DNA from: Alphaproteobacteria bacterium GWF2_58_20 | Lineage (GTDB): Bacteria; Pseudomonadota; Alphaproteobacteria; UBA1247 | DNA: 64,000 nucleotides | Assembly (NCBI GenBank): GCA_001768735.1 | Contig: MEMB01000002.1 | Span: 399,573 to 463,572, forward strand | Direction: 5' to 3' | Notes under the pieces: generated by a model | Told to the model about the DNA's origin: nothing | What the model saw: the letters and a program-made list of their open reading frames with translations, nothing else | Databases searched by the model: none | Translations under genes and position numbers: made by a program | In this document: piece by piece, positions 28,301 through 39,111 of the stretch | Layout of the letters: each line of letters opens with the position of its first letter | Position numbering within the stretch: the stretch's first letter is position 1

Positions 28301-28655
28301 CGTGAGAGCCTTTGGAATATTCCTGTTGCCTTTTGATGGCCATCCGCTGTGTTGCGTCCTTTGAATGATGGTGCGGGCAGGTGCCTTGCAGCTGGCGCGT
28401 CCCAAGATCAACAGGAATTGTTCAATCTAAACGTTAAATGCTCCAACCCCTGTCATGTTGGGGCCTTTTCATAAAAATCAAAGTTCAAGATGCCTGCCAA
28501 GGAAGAATATTTCCCGGCAGGGGATTTTCTCGTGCGTTGGGGCAAGGGAATCCCCATGAGACATGGATTTGCCTGACTGGAAAGGCTTTGCCATCTTTTC
28601 AGGAATATTGGGCGCAGCAGGGACTGCGTAGCGGGTGTGGGGGTGGTGTGTGGCC
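28301..28655. other. 355-base intergenic region, mostly featureless
   Basis: Lies between the MerR gene and the convergent sensor kinase. No protein or tRNA is recognisable. The only structure seen is a modest hairpin near 28443-28464 (CCAAC paired with GTTGG, 9-base outer loop) followed by GGCCTTTTC, possibly a weak terminator for the plsX-fabH-ihfA-merR operon. Many relatives carry a tRNA-Pro after this merR; here it is absent. Confidence 0.5.
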
Positions 28656-31493
28656 TTATTGACCCACAGAGGGAACGACCAGTAGCGGCAGGAAGGTGTG
28701 GACTATGGTACCGCGTCCTGGTGAGCTGTCAATCCGGATCCAGCCATGATGGATTTCCGCAAGGCTCTTGACGAGCGACAGACCCAGCCCCGTTCCTTCA
28801 TGCGATTTGCTCATATGATGTTCCAGCTGGGCAAAGGGCTGAACCGCCATGCTGATCTGTTCGGCCGTCATGCCAACACCGGGGTCTTCGACCGAAAGAT
28901 CAAGCATGTTGGGATCCTGGGCGCGTATGGCGCAAACCGTCAGGGTTGCACCCGCCGGAGAGAACTTACTGGCATTGGAAAGCAGGTTGATGAGAATCTG
29001 CTTGATATAGCGGGGTTCACCCCATATGGGGGGCAGGTCGGGCGCGATGTTGATGCTGATGTTCTGTACGGCTTTCCGTATCTTGGGTTCCAGGAAACGG
29101 CTGGCTTCCCGGATGATGCCTTCCGGATCAATGGATTCCGGGATGATTTGCATCCGTCCAGATTCAATGCGGGAAAGATCTAATACGTCATTGATGATTT
29201 CCAACAGGTGGCAGCCGCTGGCATAGATGTGGTGGATGTATTCCTTGTAGGCCAGGTTTTCAATGGTGCCGCCAATGCCCTTGTCCATCATTTCCGCAAA
29301 GCCCAGGATGGCGTTGAGCGGGGTCCTGAGTTCGTGGCTCATGTTGGCCAGGAAATCGCTCTTGGCACGGCTTGCGCGGTCAGCTTCGGCGGTTGCGGCG
29401 CGGGCTTGGCGCAAAGCTCCTTCCAGCTGGAGGTTTAGGGCTTCAACTTCCAGCTTGGCCTGACGCATGACATCTTCTGCCGCGCGGATGTCATCAATGT
29501 CATAACATGCACCAATATAGCCGATGAAGTGCCCGTCAGAATCGTGCAGGGGCCGTCCGCAGTCGCGGATGATGCGGTAAGTTCCATCCCGGTGACGCAG
29601 GCGATATTCCATGTCAAAGGGATCCTGGCGTCGGAGGGCGTCCTTGTATGTGGACAGACAGGTTCCGGCATCGTCTGGATGGACACCGTCAAGCCATCCT
29701 TCACCAAGTTCATATTCAATGTTCTTGCCTGTAAAATCCAGCCAGGCCGCATTGAAATAGTTACATTTCCCTGTTGTATCCGCAAGCCAGACCGGGGTCG
29801 GAAATTTTTCCAGCAGCAGCCGGTAGTGATCACGGGCCTTTTCCAGGTCATCCATATACTGTTTGCGTTCACTGATGTCTCGCAGGATGCACTGGTAAAC
29901 AGGTTGTCCATTCATGTCGCCGCGACGGACACTGATTTCAACAGGAAATGTATGGCCATTGCGGTGACGGTGGACGGTTTCAAAAACAGCGCCTTGATCT
30001 TCTGTCGATTTTTCAAGGATGCGCCCGATATCAAGAGGTTTGTTGTCGTTGGAACTAAGACTGTTCAAGGGGGTGCCAAGAATATCCTCGCGGGGAATGC
30101 CATAAATGGCGTTTGTGCGCTCATTGCATTCAATGATGGTGTTGTCCATTCCCACAATCAGGATGACATCATTGGCAAACTGGCTTAAAAAATCATATTT
30201 TTTCTGGAGTTTTTCCTGCTCAAGATCGCTTCGGTATTGCTGTGCGCGAATGCTGGCAAGCTTCTGTTGCCACCACAGACCAATAATCAACGCGCCAATC
30301 GCCACAATGGCCACCAGGAAAAGAAGGGTGGATATCGACATCTGTTTCAGGGGCGCATAAAGCGAATCCTGAGGGATGCTGGCCATGATAACCAGGTCTG
30401 TTTCCTGCACTGGAGCAGCCACGGCGACCATGGGGATGCCTTTGGGCGTTAAAGCCTCCAGGGGAACGTTGAGATCTTTGGCGGGAATTTCAGGGGCGAG
30501 GATTTCTTCACGGGGAGAATCCTGATCAACGATAATCAGCTTCAGGCGTTCAGCAAGGGAAGGCCAAAGGTCTTTTTCCCAATATGTTAGGGAAATGAGG
30601 TGGGTTTTGGCATCCAACAAGTCTGGTGTTGGAGCTGTCAGGACGTCGTTCAGGAAAAGGTTGGCTGGCAGATTGGCAACATAAGCCATCGCATTTTTTG
30701 AATCTTCAAGGCCGTTTTGTGATGGATAGATGGGGACGATGATGCTCAGGTGGACATCTGCCGTGATTTTATCGTTCTTGAGAGAAGCAAAGATGATGCG
30801 GTGTTGCCTGATGGCTTTTGTCACCAGATGTTTAAGCTTGTCTTTTGACAGGTGCTTGATGTCCATGGTTGTGCCTGCAATGGGCGTAGCCATAGAATCA
30901 AGCAGGGTTATGTCCTTGTACCCGAAGATGTCGCGCAGCAGGGAAAAATGGTCGGAAATCTGGCGTGATTCCGGAGTGTCTTTTTTGGGGGGAGCGGACA
31001 ACCATTTCTGGAAATCCTGGGAAAGAAGGGAATCCTTGCTGTAAAGCTGGGCGTTCTTGCGGAGGCTGTCCAGACGCAGGGCAATGTTGTCAGCTCTGGT
31101 TTTGGCAAGGTTTTCAAGGGCCACGTACTGTTGCTTGGCCATGATTGTTTGATGTTGCCGATATGTGGTAATGCCTATCCCGAAGAAAGAGGTGCCCATA
31201 ATCAGGAAAACAATCAGCGGGGGAATGGTTTTAAAGGCAGGCTTGCGGGAAGAATCCTGGGGGGAAGCGCTGGATGTGTGGTGGCGATTGGGAAAAAAGC
31301 GCCAGATGAAGATGAAGAAAAATGTGGAAACCAGCAGGAACGTGAAGGATTTTCCCAGCTGCCAGCCAGAGGCAGGAACCGGACTTTTTATCAGCAGAGA
31401 CAATACAGCATCGGAGAAGAGGATCCACAGGATGCCAAGTAATGCATAAAGGGCGATAAACCACCAGAATGAACGTTCGAGAAATTGCTTCAA
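28656..31493 (-). CDS. Membrane sensor histidine kinase with two PAS domains
   Basis: About 945 residues. Two N-terminal membrane segments are followed by a third (PPLIVFLIMGTSFFGIGITT), a large periplasmic domain of about 280 residues like a double-Cache/CHASE sensor, and another membrane segment. Then come a PAS domain (DVILIVGMDNTIIECNERTN), a second PAS with PAC (PTPVWLADTTGKCNYFNAAW), HisKA with SHELRTPLNA (about His720), and an ATPase domain (INLLSNASKFS, EDPGVGM). The frame stays open to 31979 but then overlaps ssb antisense without homology. TTG 31493 is the only sensible start just before the first helix. No receiver domain or adjacent response regulator is present, so its partner is elsewhere. 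Confidence 0.86.
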   Translation of the reverse strand: MKQFLERSFWWFIALYALLGILWILFSDAVLSLLIKSPVPASGWQLGKSFTFLLVSTFFFIFIWRFFPNRHHTSSASPQDSSRKPAFKTIPPLIVFLIMGTSFFGIGITTYRQHQTIMAKQQYVALENLAKTRADNIALRLDSLRKNAQLYSKDSLLSQDFQKWLSAPPKKDTPESRQISDHFSLLRDIFGYKDITLLDSMATPIAGTTMDIKHLSKDKLKHLVTKAIRQHRIIFASLKNDKITADVHLSIIVPIYPSQNGLEDSKNAMAYVANLPANLFLNDVLTAPTPDLLDAKTHLISLTYWEKDLWPSLAERLKLIIVDQDSPREEILAPEIPAKDLNVPLEALTPKGIPMVAVAAPVQETDLVIMASIPQDSLYAPLKQMSISTLLFLVAIVAIGALIIGLWWQQKLASIRAQQYRSDLEQEKLQKKYDFLSQFANDVILIVGMDNTIIECNERTNAIYGIPREDILGTPLNSLSSNDNKPLDIGRILEKSTEDQGAVFETVHRHRNGHTFPVEISVRRGDMNGQPVYQCILRDISERKQYMDDLEKARDHYRLLLEKFPTPVWLADTTGKCNYFNAAWLDFTGKNIEYELGEGWLDGVHPDDAGTCLSTYKDALRRQDPFDMEYRLRHRDGTYRIIRDCGRPLHDSDGHFIGYIGACYDIDDIRAAEDVMRQAKLEVEALNLQLEGALRQARAATAEADRASRAKSDFLANMSHELRTPLNAILGFAEMMDKGIGGTIENLAYKEYIHHIYASGCHLLEIINDVLDLSRIESGRMQIIPESIDPEGIIREASRFLEPKIRKAVQNISINIAPDLPPIWGEPRYIKQILINLLSNASKFSPAGATLTVCAIRAQDPNMLDLSVEDPGVGMTAEQISMAVQPFAQLEHHMSKSHEGTGLGLSLVKSLAEIHHGWIRIDSSPGRGTIVHTFLPLLVVPSVGQ

Positions 31494-31749
31494 TGGAGGG
31501 GGGATCCCTACGGGTGTAACGGCTGAAAAAAGATTGAGAGTGTTTTGCTTATAACGCCGGGAATTGTCGGGCGTCAATCGCGTTTTGTTCCGCTTTGTGG
31601 AAAAGGCCCTGTTTTGTATGTTTGCCGGAAGGGGTTTTGTCAGGGAGAAAATGCAAAAAAGCTTCCATCGGAGGGTAAAATGTTCTAGGGTTCTGCACGT
31701 GCCTTTAAAAGGGCATTTCATTCGCAACAAAAACATGAGGAACATCATC

Positions 31750-32232
31750 GTGGCTGGCAGCGTCAATAAAGTTATTCTCGTCGGCAACCTTGGCAAGGAC
31801 CCCGAAATCCGCACCATGCAGAACGGAAGCCGTGTCGCAAACCTTACCGTGGCCACTTCCGAAAGCTGGAAAGACAAGGTGAGTGGCGAGCGTCGCGAGA
31901 AGACGGAATGGCATCGCGTTGTCATCTTCAATGAAAACATCCTGTCAGTGGCCGAGCGTTTTTTGCGCAAGGGCAGCAAGGTCTATCTTGAGGGCCAGAT
32001 TGAAACCCGCAAATGGACGGACCAGTCCGGAGTGGAAAAGTATTCCACCGAGATTGTCCTGCAGCGTTTCCGTGGCGAGCTTGTCCTGCTGGACAGCCGT
32101 GGCGGCGAGGGGGCTCCGGCTTCTGCCCCGGGCATGGATGATTCTGGCGCATCTTCCGGGGGAACATCCTTTGCGTCTTCAGGGACGGGATCTTCCGCCC
32201 CCGCAGGGATTGATGACGATATCCCGTTTTGA
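31750..32232 (+). CDS. ssb: Single-stranded DNA-binding protein
   Basis: Coats single-stranded DNA in replication, repair and recombination. About 160 residues: an OB fold beginning [20 protein letters not shown], a variable Gly/Ser-rich linker, and the acidic tip DDDIPF that binds partner proteins. The chosen start is GTG 31750, which gives the family-standard MAGSVNK and has GAGGA eight bases upstream. ATG 31735, also in frame, is the alternative. The 256 bases between it and the divergent kinase start should hold its promoter; no clear LexA site was found. It lies 56 bases before gyrA. Confidence 0.95.
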   Translation: MAGSVNKVILVGNLGKDPEIRTMQNGSRVANLTVATSESWKDKVSGERREKTEWHRVVIFNENILSVAERFLRKGSKVYLEGQIETRKWTDQSGVEKYSTEIVLQRFRGELVLLDSRGGEGAPASAPGMDDSGASSGGTSFASSGTGSSAPAGIDDDIPF

Positions 32233-32288
32233 AGCTTCTTTGCGAACATGAAGCTTGCTCCCATTAATTCAAGGAATGAGGATTGTCC

Positions 32289-35102
32289 GTGACTGACGAA
32301 ACTCCACGTCCCATGAGTGATTTTGCTCCCGTTACCATCGAAGAGGAAATGAAGCGCTCCTACCTCGATTACGCCATGAGCGTGATTGTGGCCCGCGCCC
32401 TTCCGGATGTTCGGGATGGCCTGAAACCTGTGCATCGGCGTATTCTTTACGGCATGCACGAAGCTGGGCACAGTTCCGACAAGCCGTTCAAGAAATCGGC
32501 CAGCATCGTCGGCAATGTCATGGGCAAGTACCATCCGCATGGTGACTCGGCCATTTATGATGCCCTCGTGCGCATGGCGCAGGATTTTTCCATGCGTCTG
32601 CCGCTGGTGGATTCGCAAGGAAACTTTGGGTCCATGGATGGTGATCCGGCAGCTGCCATGCGCTATACGGAAGCGCGCATGGACAAGGCGGGTGAGCAGC
32701 TTCTGGCCGATATTGATTTTGATACGGTGGATTTCCAGCCCAATTATGACGAAAGCCTGAAGGAACCGATGGTTCTGCCGGCGCGTTATCCAAATCTTCT
32801 CGTCAATGGCGCGGGCGGCATTGCCGTGGGCATGGCCACCAACATTCCGCCGCATAATCTTGGCGAAGTCATTGATGCCTGCTGCGCCTATGTGGACAAT
32901 CCATTGATTTCCATCGACGAACTCATGGTCTTTGTGCCGGGGCCAGACTTTCCTACAGGGGGACTCATCCTGGGGCGTTCCGGTATCCACTCTGCCTATC
33001 ACGAAGGGCGTGGATCGGTCTTGATGCGTGCCCGCACCCATTTTGAAGAGATCCGCAAGGATCGTGAGGCCATCATTGTCACTGAAGTTCCCTACCAGGT
33101 GAACAAGTCGCGCCTGATTGAGCGCATGGCCGAGGTGGTGAATGAAAAGATCATTGAAGGGATATCCGATCTTCGCGATGAATCCGACCGCGACGGAATC
33201 CGGGTTGTCATCGAGCTGAAACGCGATGCTGTCGGGGAAGTTGTCCTGAACCAGCTTTTCAAGCATACCCAGCTGCAAACGTCCTTTGGCGTGAACGCTT
33301 TGGCCATCAATGGCGGCCGTCCGCAGATGATGAACCTGCGGGAAATCATCAAGGCGTTTGTGGAGTTCCGCGAGGAAGTCATCACCAAACGCACCACTTA
33401 CCTTCTGGGCAAGGCGCGTGATCGCGCCCACATCCAGGCAGGACTTGTGGTGGCGGTTGCCAATATTGACGAAGTGATCAAGGTCATCCGCAATGCCGCC
33501 GATGTGGCGGAAGCCCGCAATGGCTTGCTTTCGCGGGCATGGCAGGCCAAGGATATCGCGCCCATCATTGCACTCATTGACGATCCGCGTCACCGCATGA
33601 ATGAGGATGGTACCTATTGCCTGTCGGAAGATCAGGTAAAGGCCATTCTTGAAATGCGCCTCAACCGCCTGACCGGCCTTGAGCGCGACAAGATTGCGGC
33701 AGAAATTGCCGGGATTGCGGCCGAGATCAAGGAACATCTTGAAACCCTGGCCAACCGCGAGAAGATGCTGACCATCCTCAAGAATGAAATGCTTGAGGTC
33801 AAGGCGAAGTTTGGGACGGAACGCCGCACCAGCATCGAGGTGGCTGATTTCGAGATTGATATTGAGGATCTTATCCAGCGTGAGGACATGGTGGTAACGG
33901 TGAGCCATACCGGCTACATCAAGCGGGTTCCGCTTTCCACCTACCGTGCCCAGCATCGTGGGGGCAAGGGCCGTAGCGGCATGGCGACGAAGGACGAGGA
34001 TTTTGTCTCCGACCTGTTTGTTGCCTCCACCCATACACCAGTGCTGTTCTTCACGACACGCGGCATGGTTTACAAGACCAAGATTTACCGTTTGCCCCTT
34101 GGAAATCCGCAATCGCGCGGGAAAGCCCTCATCAACCTGCTCCCGCTGGAACAGGATGAAAAGATTTCCACCATTCTCCGCTTGCCGGAGGATGAGACAA
34201 CCTGGAGCGATTATGACCTCGTGCTTGCCACATCAATTGGTGGTGTGCGGCGCAACAAGCTTTCCGATTTTGCAAACATCCGTTCCAATGGCCTTATCGC
34301 CATGAAGCTGGAGGAAAGCGGAGAGCAGCTCATTGGTGTCAAGCTTTGCACGGAAAATGATGATGTTCTGCTGGCCACAAAGCTTGGCAAGTGCATCCGC
34401 TTCCCGGTGACGGATGTCCGCGTGTTTGCGGGTCGTACATCGACGGGTGTCCGCGGTGTCCGGCTTGCCAAGGGGGATGAGGTCATTTCCATGTCCATCC
34501 TTGGTCATGTGGAAGCCAGCGCGGAAGAACGTGCGGCCTATCTCAAGGCGGCGGCAGAACTTCGCAGGGCGCAGGGCATTTCCGATGATGATGCCGCTGT
34601 GGATGTTTCAGATGATGAAGCCATTGCTGATATCGGCCAGCTTTCACCAGAGCGGTTTGCGGAACTGGCTGCTGCGGAACAATTCCTGCTGACCATTGCC
34701 TGTGGCGGGTTTGGCAAGCGCAGTTCGGCTTATGAATACCGGGTTGCCGGTCGTGGCGGATCTGGCATCTTCAACATGGAGCTGACAGACAAGAATGGTG
34801 GCGAAGTTGTCGCAACCTTCCCCGTGACCGATGACCATCAGGTCATGCTGGTGACGGATAGCGGGCAATTGATCCGTACTCCTGTCAAGCAGGTTCGTGT
34901 TGCCGGACGCAAGACACAAGGTGTTACCCTGTTCCGCGTTGCCGAGGGCGAAAAGGTTGTTTCAGCCGCATCGCTGATTGATGAAAATGAAGATGGCAAC
35001 GAAGGAATGGAGCATGACGAGGAAACACCAGAAACCATCAGTGCAAACACAGCTGAACCAGATGGTGCAACCAGCGCCGTTGATGCGGAAAGCGAAAGCT
35101 GA
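32289..35102 (+). CDS. gyrA: DNA gyrase subunit A
   Basis: The DNA-cleaving subunit of gyrase, which introduces negative supercoils using GyrB-supplied ATP hydrolysis. About 937 residues. The active tyrosine lies in [10 protein letters not shown]. The quinolone-resistance region reads [13 protein letters not shown], keeping the serine and aspartate of sensitive enzymes. The C-terminal pinwheel has a GyrA-box-like [11 protein letters not shown]. An acidic insertion around [19 protein letters not shown] is typical of alphaproteobacterial GyrA. A TTG at 32283 is in frame; GTG 32289 sits six bases after GAGGA and is preferred. Its end overlaps coaD by 20 bases. Confidence 0.96.
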   Translation: MTDETPRPMSDFAPVTIEEEMKRSYLDYAMSVIVARALPDVRDGLKPVHRRILYGMHEAGHSSDKPFKKSASIVGNVMGKYHPHGDSAIYDALVRMAQDFSMRLPLVDSQGNFGSMDGDPAAAMRYTEARMDKAGEQLLADIDFDTVDFQPNYDESLKEPMVLPARYPNLLVNGAGGIAVGMATNIPPHNLGEVIDACCAYVDNPLISIDELMVFVPGPDFPTGGLILGRSGIHSAYHEGRGSVLMRARTHFEEIRKDREAIIVTEVPYQVNKSRLIERMAEVVNEKIIEGISDLRDESDRDGIRVVIELKRDAVGEVVLNQLFKHTQLQTSFGVNALAINGGRPQMMNLREIIKAFVEFREEVITKRTTYLLGKARDRAHIQAGLVVAVANIDEVIKVIRNAADVAEARNGLLSRAWQAKDIAPIIALIDDPRHRMNEDGTYCLSEDQVKAILEMRLNRLTGLERDKIAAEIAGIAAEIKEHLETLANREKMLTILKNEMLEVKAKFGTERRTSIEVADFEIDIEDLIQREDMVVTVSHTGYIKRVPLSTYRAQHRGGKGRSGMATKDEDFVSDLFVASTHTPVLFFTTRGMVYKTKIYRLPLGNPQSRGKALINLLPLEQDEKISTILRLPEDETTWSDYDLVLATSIGGVRRNKLSDFANIRSNGLIAMKLEESGEQLIGVKLCTENDDVLLATKLGKCIRFPVTDVRVFAGRTSTGVRGVRLAKGDEVISMSILGHVEASAEERAAYLKAAAELRRAQGISDDDAAVDVSDDEAIADIGQLSPERFAELAAAEQFLLTIACGGFGKRSSAYEYRVAGRGGSGIFNMELTDKNGGEVVATFPVTDDHQVMLVTDSGQLIRTPVKQVRVAGRKTQGVTLFRVAEGEKVVSAASLIDENEDGNEGMEHDEETPETISANTAEPDGATSAVDAESES

Positions 35103-35601
35103 GTTTCCTGACAGTCGGGTCTTCGTCTATCCGGGCACCTTTGATCCGGTGACACTTGGCCACCTCAACATCATTGCCCGCGGCGCGGCGCTTTGTGATC
35201 GTCTTGTGGTGGGGATTGCAAAGGGTGGCGGCGCGGGAAAGAGCCCCATATTTGTGGCTGAGGAACGCGCGGACATGCTGCGGGCGGAAATTGCGGACAT
35301 GGGGATTTCTGGTCAGGTTGAGGTTGTCGTATTTGAAACCCTGCTGATTGATTTCCTGAAAAGCTGCGGATCACGGACGGTGTTGCGAGGGCTCCGGGGG
35401 GCAGCGGATTTTGAATATGAAATGAGCATGGCGGCTGCCAACGCCGTTCTTTATGAAAATTGCGAAACGGTTTTCCTGCGGGCGCATCCTGGTGCAACGT
35501 TTGTCTCTTCCACCATGGTTCGGGAAATTGCCCGGCACAAAGGGGATCTTTCCAAGCTCGTTCCTCCTCTTGTGGCCCGCAAATTGCACGCGCTTTTCTA
35601 G
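35083..35601 (+). CDS. coaD: Phosphopantetheine adenylyltransferase
   Basis: Transfers AMP from ATP to 4'-phosphopantetheine to form dephospho-CoA, the fourth step of CoA synthesis. The nucleotidyltransferase motif is [13 protein letters not shown] (the TxGH site), with [12 protein letters not shown] and the late [16 protein letters not shown] also conserved. The frame is open much further upstream inside gyrA, but homology starts at about ATG 35083, giving 172 residues. There is no clear SD, so translation probably depends on gyrA. gyrA-coaD is a common alphaproteobacterial order. Confidence 0.95.
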   Translation: MRKAKAEFPDSRVFVYPGTFDPVTLGHLNIIARGAALCDRLVVGIAKGGGAGKSPIFVAEERADMLRAEIADMGISGQVEVVVFETLLIDFLKSCGSRTVLRGLRGAADFEYEMSMAAANAVLYENCETVFLRAHPGATFVSSTMVREIARHKGDLSKLVPPLVARKLHALF

Positions 35602-35638
35602 TTTTTGAAAAAAAATCGCCTGCGGGCGACAAGTTTGG

Positions 35639-35667
35639 TTGACGTGAGCAGGTTTTGCCCGTATTTT
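35639..35667 (+). promoter_or_regulatory. Promoter for tRNA-Lys
   Basis: TTGACG (35639-35644), a 17-base spacer, TATTTT (35662-35667); the tRNA begins 11 bases later. Good spacing and position for a stable-RNA promoter. Confidence 0.6.
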
Positions 35668-35678
35668 GCGCGGGCGTT

Positions 35679-35753
35679 GAGCGCATAGCTCAGAGGTAGA
35701 GCATCTGACTTTTAATCAGAGGGTCGTGGGTTCAAATCCCACTGCGCTCACCA
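35679..35753 (+). tRNA. tRNA-Lys (anticodon TTT)
   Basis: A complete 75-base cloverleaf: the acceptor stem pairs GAGCGCA with TGCGCTC. The anticodon arm TCTGA-CTTTTAA-TCAGA places TTT at the anticodon. The T arm is GTGGGTTCAAATCCCAC, and CCA is encoded. It reads AAA and AAG. Confidence 0.95.
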
Positions 35754-35762
35754 AAACAAAGG

Positions 35763-35790
35763 CCGGGGCTTTGCTCCGGTTTTTTGTTTT
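35763..35790 (+). terminator. Rho-independent terminator after tRNA-Lys
   Basis: CCGGGG and CTCCGG (one G-T pair) around CTTTG, followed by a T-rich tract beginning TTTTTT. Confidence 0.75.
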
Positions 35791-35802
35791 TGGGAGAAAA
35801 AC

Positions 35803-36684
35803 ATGGCAAAAGTCACGATTGGCGTGCCCGTATACAATGCGGCAGATTATCTGGATGCCGCCCTTAAATCCCTTTCGGAGCAGACCTGCAAGGACATGGA
35901 AATCCTGGTGTCCGACAATGCCTCGACGGATGCTACGCGGGATATCGTTGCCCTGTGGATGGAAAAGGACGGGCGCATCCGCTATCACCTCCAGAATGAA
36001 AATATGGGGGCGCTGGCCAATTTTGACTGGTTGATCCGCAATGCGCAAAGCCATTGGTTCATGTTTGCGGCCCATGATGACTTGCGTTCCCCAAATTATG
36101 TGGAAGCGCTTCTTCAGGCGGCAGAAAGTCATCCGGGCGTTCAACTTGCCGTGCCGGAAGTGCAGCTGATGAATGAAAATGGGGAGGTCTTTGCCAGTTA
36201 CCCTTATCATCCAGACATGGAAAACCATTCCGGCCTTTTGCGTATTTTTGCGCTTTTTCGCCATGTGCGCAGCGCCTGGCATTATGCCCTTTATGATCGC
36301 GTTGCACAGATTGCTGCTTGGGAAAAACTCATGGCCTATGGGCATGCTTGGGGAAATGATTTCATCATGCTGTTGCCTTTCCTGCTGTCTGGCCGGATTG
36401 CGGGAGCGAATGAAGCGGTTTTCTATCAGCGGATCACAAAGGCATCAGAGGCGCGCTATAAACCCAAGACACTCAAGGATCAGGCGGTCCTTTTGCGGGA
36501 TTTCCTGCGCATGTCGCTTTCCATTCTCTGGCGCAGTCCCATGCCGGTTTATTTAAAGTTCATGCTTTTTCCGCGGGTGGTGTATTATGCCAGCGAACGG
36601 TCCTGGCGCATTTCGCGCCTCCTGCGCCACAGTCTGAAGGCGCTTGTGCTCCGTATGGTCGGGAAGGGAAAAAATGTCCCATAA
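35803..36684 (+). CDS. Family 2 glycosyltransferase
   Basis: A GT-A-fold glycosyltransferase, probably using a nucleotide sugar for a surface glycan; acceptor unknown. Of 293 residues, the N terminus is the classical start VTIGVPVYNAADYLDAALKS, with VSDNASTDATRDI. The metal-binding DxD-like motif is AAHDDL. A catalytic-base region follows, but no membrane segment is strong; the basic C terminus (RSWRISRLLRHSLKALVLRM) may touch the membrane. No other polysaccharide genes adjoin. The end overlaps the RNB gene start by 11 bases. Specificity cannot be read from the sequence. Confidence 0.88.
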   Translation: MAKVTIGVPVYNAADYLDAALKSLSEQTCKDMEILVSDNASTDATRDIVALWMEKDGRIRYHLQNENMGALANFDWLIRNAQSHWFMFAAHDDLRSPNYVEALLQAAESHPGVQLAVPEVQLMNENGEVFASYPYHPDMENHSGLLRIFALFRHVRSAWHYALYDRVAQIAAWEKLMAYGHAWGNDFIMLLPFLLSGRIAGANEAVFYQRITKASEARYKPKTLKDQAVLLRDFLRMSLSILWRSPMPVYLKFMLFPRVVYYASERSWRISRLLRHSLKALVLRMVGKGKNVP

Positions 36685-38149
36685 AAATAGTGGAAATGTG
36701 GATCGGCGGCTCCTCGTGGCAGCCCATCGGGCCATGGCAGCGTATGACCTTCTGGCGGAATATCCTGGACGCCTCCTGGCTGAGGTGGAAAACCTTCATG
36801 AACCCGCCAGGGGGGAAGGAAACGGCATCGCGAATCTTTGCCACATGCCATGGGTTTCCATCGACAATGACGATTCTCTCGATCTTGACCAGCTTTCTGT
36901 GGCTGAAGCACAGAAAGACGGGCATGTGCGCATCATGGTGGCCGTTGCCGATGTGGATGCCCTCGTGCATAAAGGTTCGTGGCTTGACCGGTTTGCGGAG
37001 ACCAACACCACTTCGGTTTATACGGCGGCCGGTAATTTTCCCATGTTGCCAAACAAACTTTCCACCAACCTGACATCCCTGAATGAGGGCGAAGACCGCC
37101 TGGCCATTGTGATTGAAATGCTGGTGGACGCGCAGGGCGACATACGGGATTCCGGCATTTTCAGGGCCATGGTGCGCAACAAGGCCAAGCTGGCATATGG
37201 ATCCGTTTCGGACTGGCTGGACGGCAAGGCAGATATACCGGAAAAACTTCAGGGAGCGCCTGATCTGGCAGACCAGGTGAAGCTTCAGGACAAGGTTGCT
37301 GCCGCAATGAAGGCCCTGCGCCATTCCCGTGGCGCACTGAGCCTTGAAACAGCAGAAACAAGGGCGGTCTTCAAGAAGGGGTTGCTGGATGACTTGAAGC
37401 CGTCCATGAACAATCGGGCGGAAGACCTGATCGAGGACCTGATGGTTGCGGCCAATGGTGTGGTGGCCCGCTTTCTGGAACACAAGGGGTTTCCATCCCT
37501 GCGCCGTGTCTTGCGTTCACCGGAACGCTGGTCGCGGATTGTGAGTCTGGCAGCTGAATATCATGTTCGTTTGCCGAACGTGCCGGATGGCAAGGCGCTG
37601 GAATTGTTTCTTGCCAAACGCCGCAAGGCATCTCCAGACACATTTTCTGATCTTTCTGTTTCGATTGTGAAGCTTTTGGGGCGTGGAGAATATGTCCTTG
37701 AGGTGCCGGGAGAGAATGTGGGGGGGCATTTTGGCCTTGCTGTCAATGATTATAGCCACGCCACGGCCCCAAACCGGCGTTTCCCCGACCTGGTGGCGCA
37801 CCGTCTCATCAAGGCGGCCCTTGCGGGCGAAAAATCGCCTTATGCCAGCAAGGAACTTGAAATCATTGCTGCACACTGTACCGAACAGGAACATAACGCA
37901 ACAAAGGTGGAGCGTCAGGTTTCCAAGTCAGCGGCTGCCCTGCTGCTGGAAAAACGGGTAGGTGAAGTGTTTGATGGCATTGTGACTGCGGCTTCTTCCA
38001 AGGGAACCTGGGTTCGGATTTCCGACCCGATGGCCGAGGGAAAACTGCTGTCCGGACATGACGGGATCGATGTTGGTGACCATGTGCGCGTCAGGTTGGA
38101 CAAGATAAAAGTGGATGGCGGGTTTATTGATTTCAGACGGGTTTTCTAA
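36674..38149 (+). CDS. RNB-domain (RNase II/R-like) ribonuclease
   Basis: Predicted 3'-to-5' exoribonuclease of the RNase II superfamily. The 491-residue protein is a short form: a brief N-terminal region, the RNB catalytic domain ([14 protein letters not shown] near the start and [16 protein letters not shown] near the end), and a C-terminal S1-like fold ([16 protein letters not shown]). Of the four metal-binding acidic residues of E. coli RNase II, three aligned aspartates are present and the last position is Gln. I recall this DLDQ form from a distinct RNB subfamily, but could not check. ATG 36674 follows GGGAAGGG. It overlaps the glycosyltransferase and is two bases from msrP. Confidence 0.86.
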   Translation: MSHKNSGNVDRRLLVAAHRAMAAYDLLAEYPGRLLAEVENLHEPARGEGNGIANLCHMPWVSIDNDDSLDLDQLSVAEAQKDGHVRIMVAVADVDALVHKGSWLDRFAETNTTSVYTAAGNFPMLPNKLSTNLTSLNEGEDRLAIVIEMLVDAQGDIRDSGIFRAMVRNKAKLAYGSVSDWLDGKADIPEKLQGAPDLADQVKLQDKVAAAMKALRHSRGALSLETAETRAVFKKGLLDDLKPSMNNRAEDLIEDLMVAANGVVARFLEHKGFPSLRRVLRSPERWSRIVSLAAEYHVRLPNVPDGKALELFLAKRRKASPDTFSDLSVSIVKLLGRGEYVLEVPGENVGGHFGLAVNDYSHATAPNRRFPDLVAHRLIKAALAGEKSPYASKELEIIAAHCTEQEHNATKVERQVSKSAAALLLEKRVGEVFDGIVTAASSKGTWVRISDPMAEGKLLSGHDGIDVGDHVRVRLDKIKVDGGFIDFRRVF

Positions 38150-38151
38150 CA

Positions 38152-39111
38152 TTGTTCAAGATATTGAAGCCGCATGACTTGCGGGAAAGCGACATAACGG
38201 ACGAGAACGTTTACAAGGAACGCAGGCGGTTTTTGGCCATGGCCGGAGCTGTTGCGGGCGTTGGTGTGTCCGCCGGGCGTGCAAGCGCCATGCCGGCTTT
38301 TCTTGAGCGCCTCCTGGGGCGTGGCGGAAGCAGGGAAGGTGGGAGTGCCCTCCCGGTAGATACGCAGACATCCTATGAAGACGTCACCACTTACAACAAT
38401 TTTTATGAGTTTGGCTTGGGCAAGGGAGATCCCGCCAAACATGCGGGGCGGATGGTGACAAGACCCTGGCATGTGGAAGTTTCGGGTGAGGTGGCACATC
38501 CTGGCATTTATGCTGTGGATGACCTGGTGCCGCCCAGGGATGTGGTTGAGCGCATCTACCGCATGCGCTGTGTGGAAGCCTGGTCCATGGTCATTCCGTG
38601 GAACGGGGTGCCGCTGGGTGATATCATCCGGAGGCTGAAACCCACTTCAAAAGCAAAATTTGTTGCGTTTGAAACCCTTTATGACCCGGAACAGATGCCC
38701 GGACAAAAGAGTCCGGTTCTGGACTGGCCCTATGCGGAAGGCTTGCGCATGGATGAAGCCATGCACCCGCTGACACTGATTTCAACAGGGCTTTATGGCA
38801 AGGATCTTCTGAACCAGAATGGCGCTCCGCTACGCCTTGTTGTTCCATGGAAATACGGTTTCAAGAACATCAAGTCGATTGTTCGGATGCATTTCATGGA
38901 AACCCGGCCCGAAACGGCATGGGAAAAATCTGCGCCGCATGAATATGGATTTTACGCCAACGTCAATCCGGATGTGGACCATCCCCGCTGGAGTCAGAAA
39001 CGGGAACACCGGATCGGTGAATTCGGCCAGCGGCCAACCCTCATGTTCAACGGCTATGGCGAAGAGGTCGCGTCCCTTTATACAGGCATGGACCTTGCGA
39101 GGAGTTTCTGA
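38152..39111 (+). CDS. msrP: Protein-methionine-sulfoxide reductase, molybdopterin subunit MsrP
   Basis: A periplasmic molybdoenzyme that repairs oxidised methionine in envelope proteins, using electrons from MsrQ. The 319-residue protein has a Tat signal ([19 protein letters not shown]) and the molybdenum-ligand Cys140 in [15 protein letters not shown]. The [19 protein letters not shown] segment is characteristic of YedY/MsrP. The start appears to be TTG 38152, two bases after the RNB stop, with no strong SD; no ATG lies upstream of the Tat motif. The stop overlaps the msrQ ATG. Confidence 0.95.
   Translation: MFKILKPHDLRESDITDENVYKERRRFLAMAGAVAGVGVSAGRASAMPAFLERLLGRGGSREGGSALPVDTQTSYEDVTTYNNFYEFGLGKGDPAKHAGRMVTRPWHVEVSGEVAHPGIYAVDDLVPPRDVVERIYRMRCVEAWSMVIPWNGVPLGDIIRRLKPTSKAKFVAFETLYDPEQMPGQKSPVLDWPYAEGLRMDEAMHPLTLISTGLYGKDLLNQNGAPLRLVVPWKYGFKNIKSIVRMHFMETRPETAWEKSAPHEYGFYANVNPDVDHPRWSQKREHRIGEFGQRPTLMFNGYGEEVASLYTGMDLARSF

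Noticed and set aside
28438-28662. 74-codon frame in the gap after merR
   Set aside because: No SD, no similarity, and it runs into the end of the convergent kinase gene.
31680-31700. Possible LexA (SOS) site near ssb with two GTTC boxes
   Set aside because: The boxes are four bases apart, not the seven of the alphaproteobacterial site.
31494-31979. Extension of the PAS kinase frame upstream across ssb
   Set aside because: The extra residues overlap ssb in antisense, have no homology and lie before the first membrane helix; TTG 31493 was taken as the start.
31983-34112. 709-codon open frame on the minus strand opposite gyrA
   Set aside because: Antisense to a certain housekeeping gene; its translation has no recognisable domain and only mirrors gyrA codon bias.
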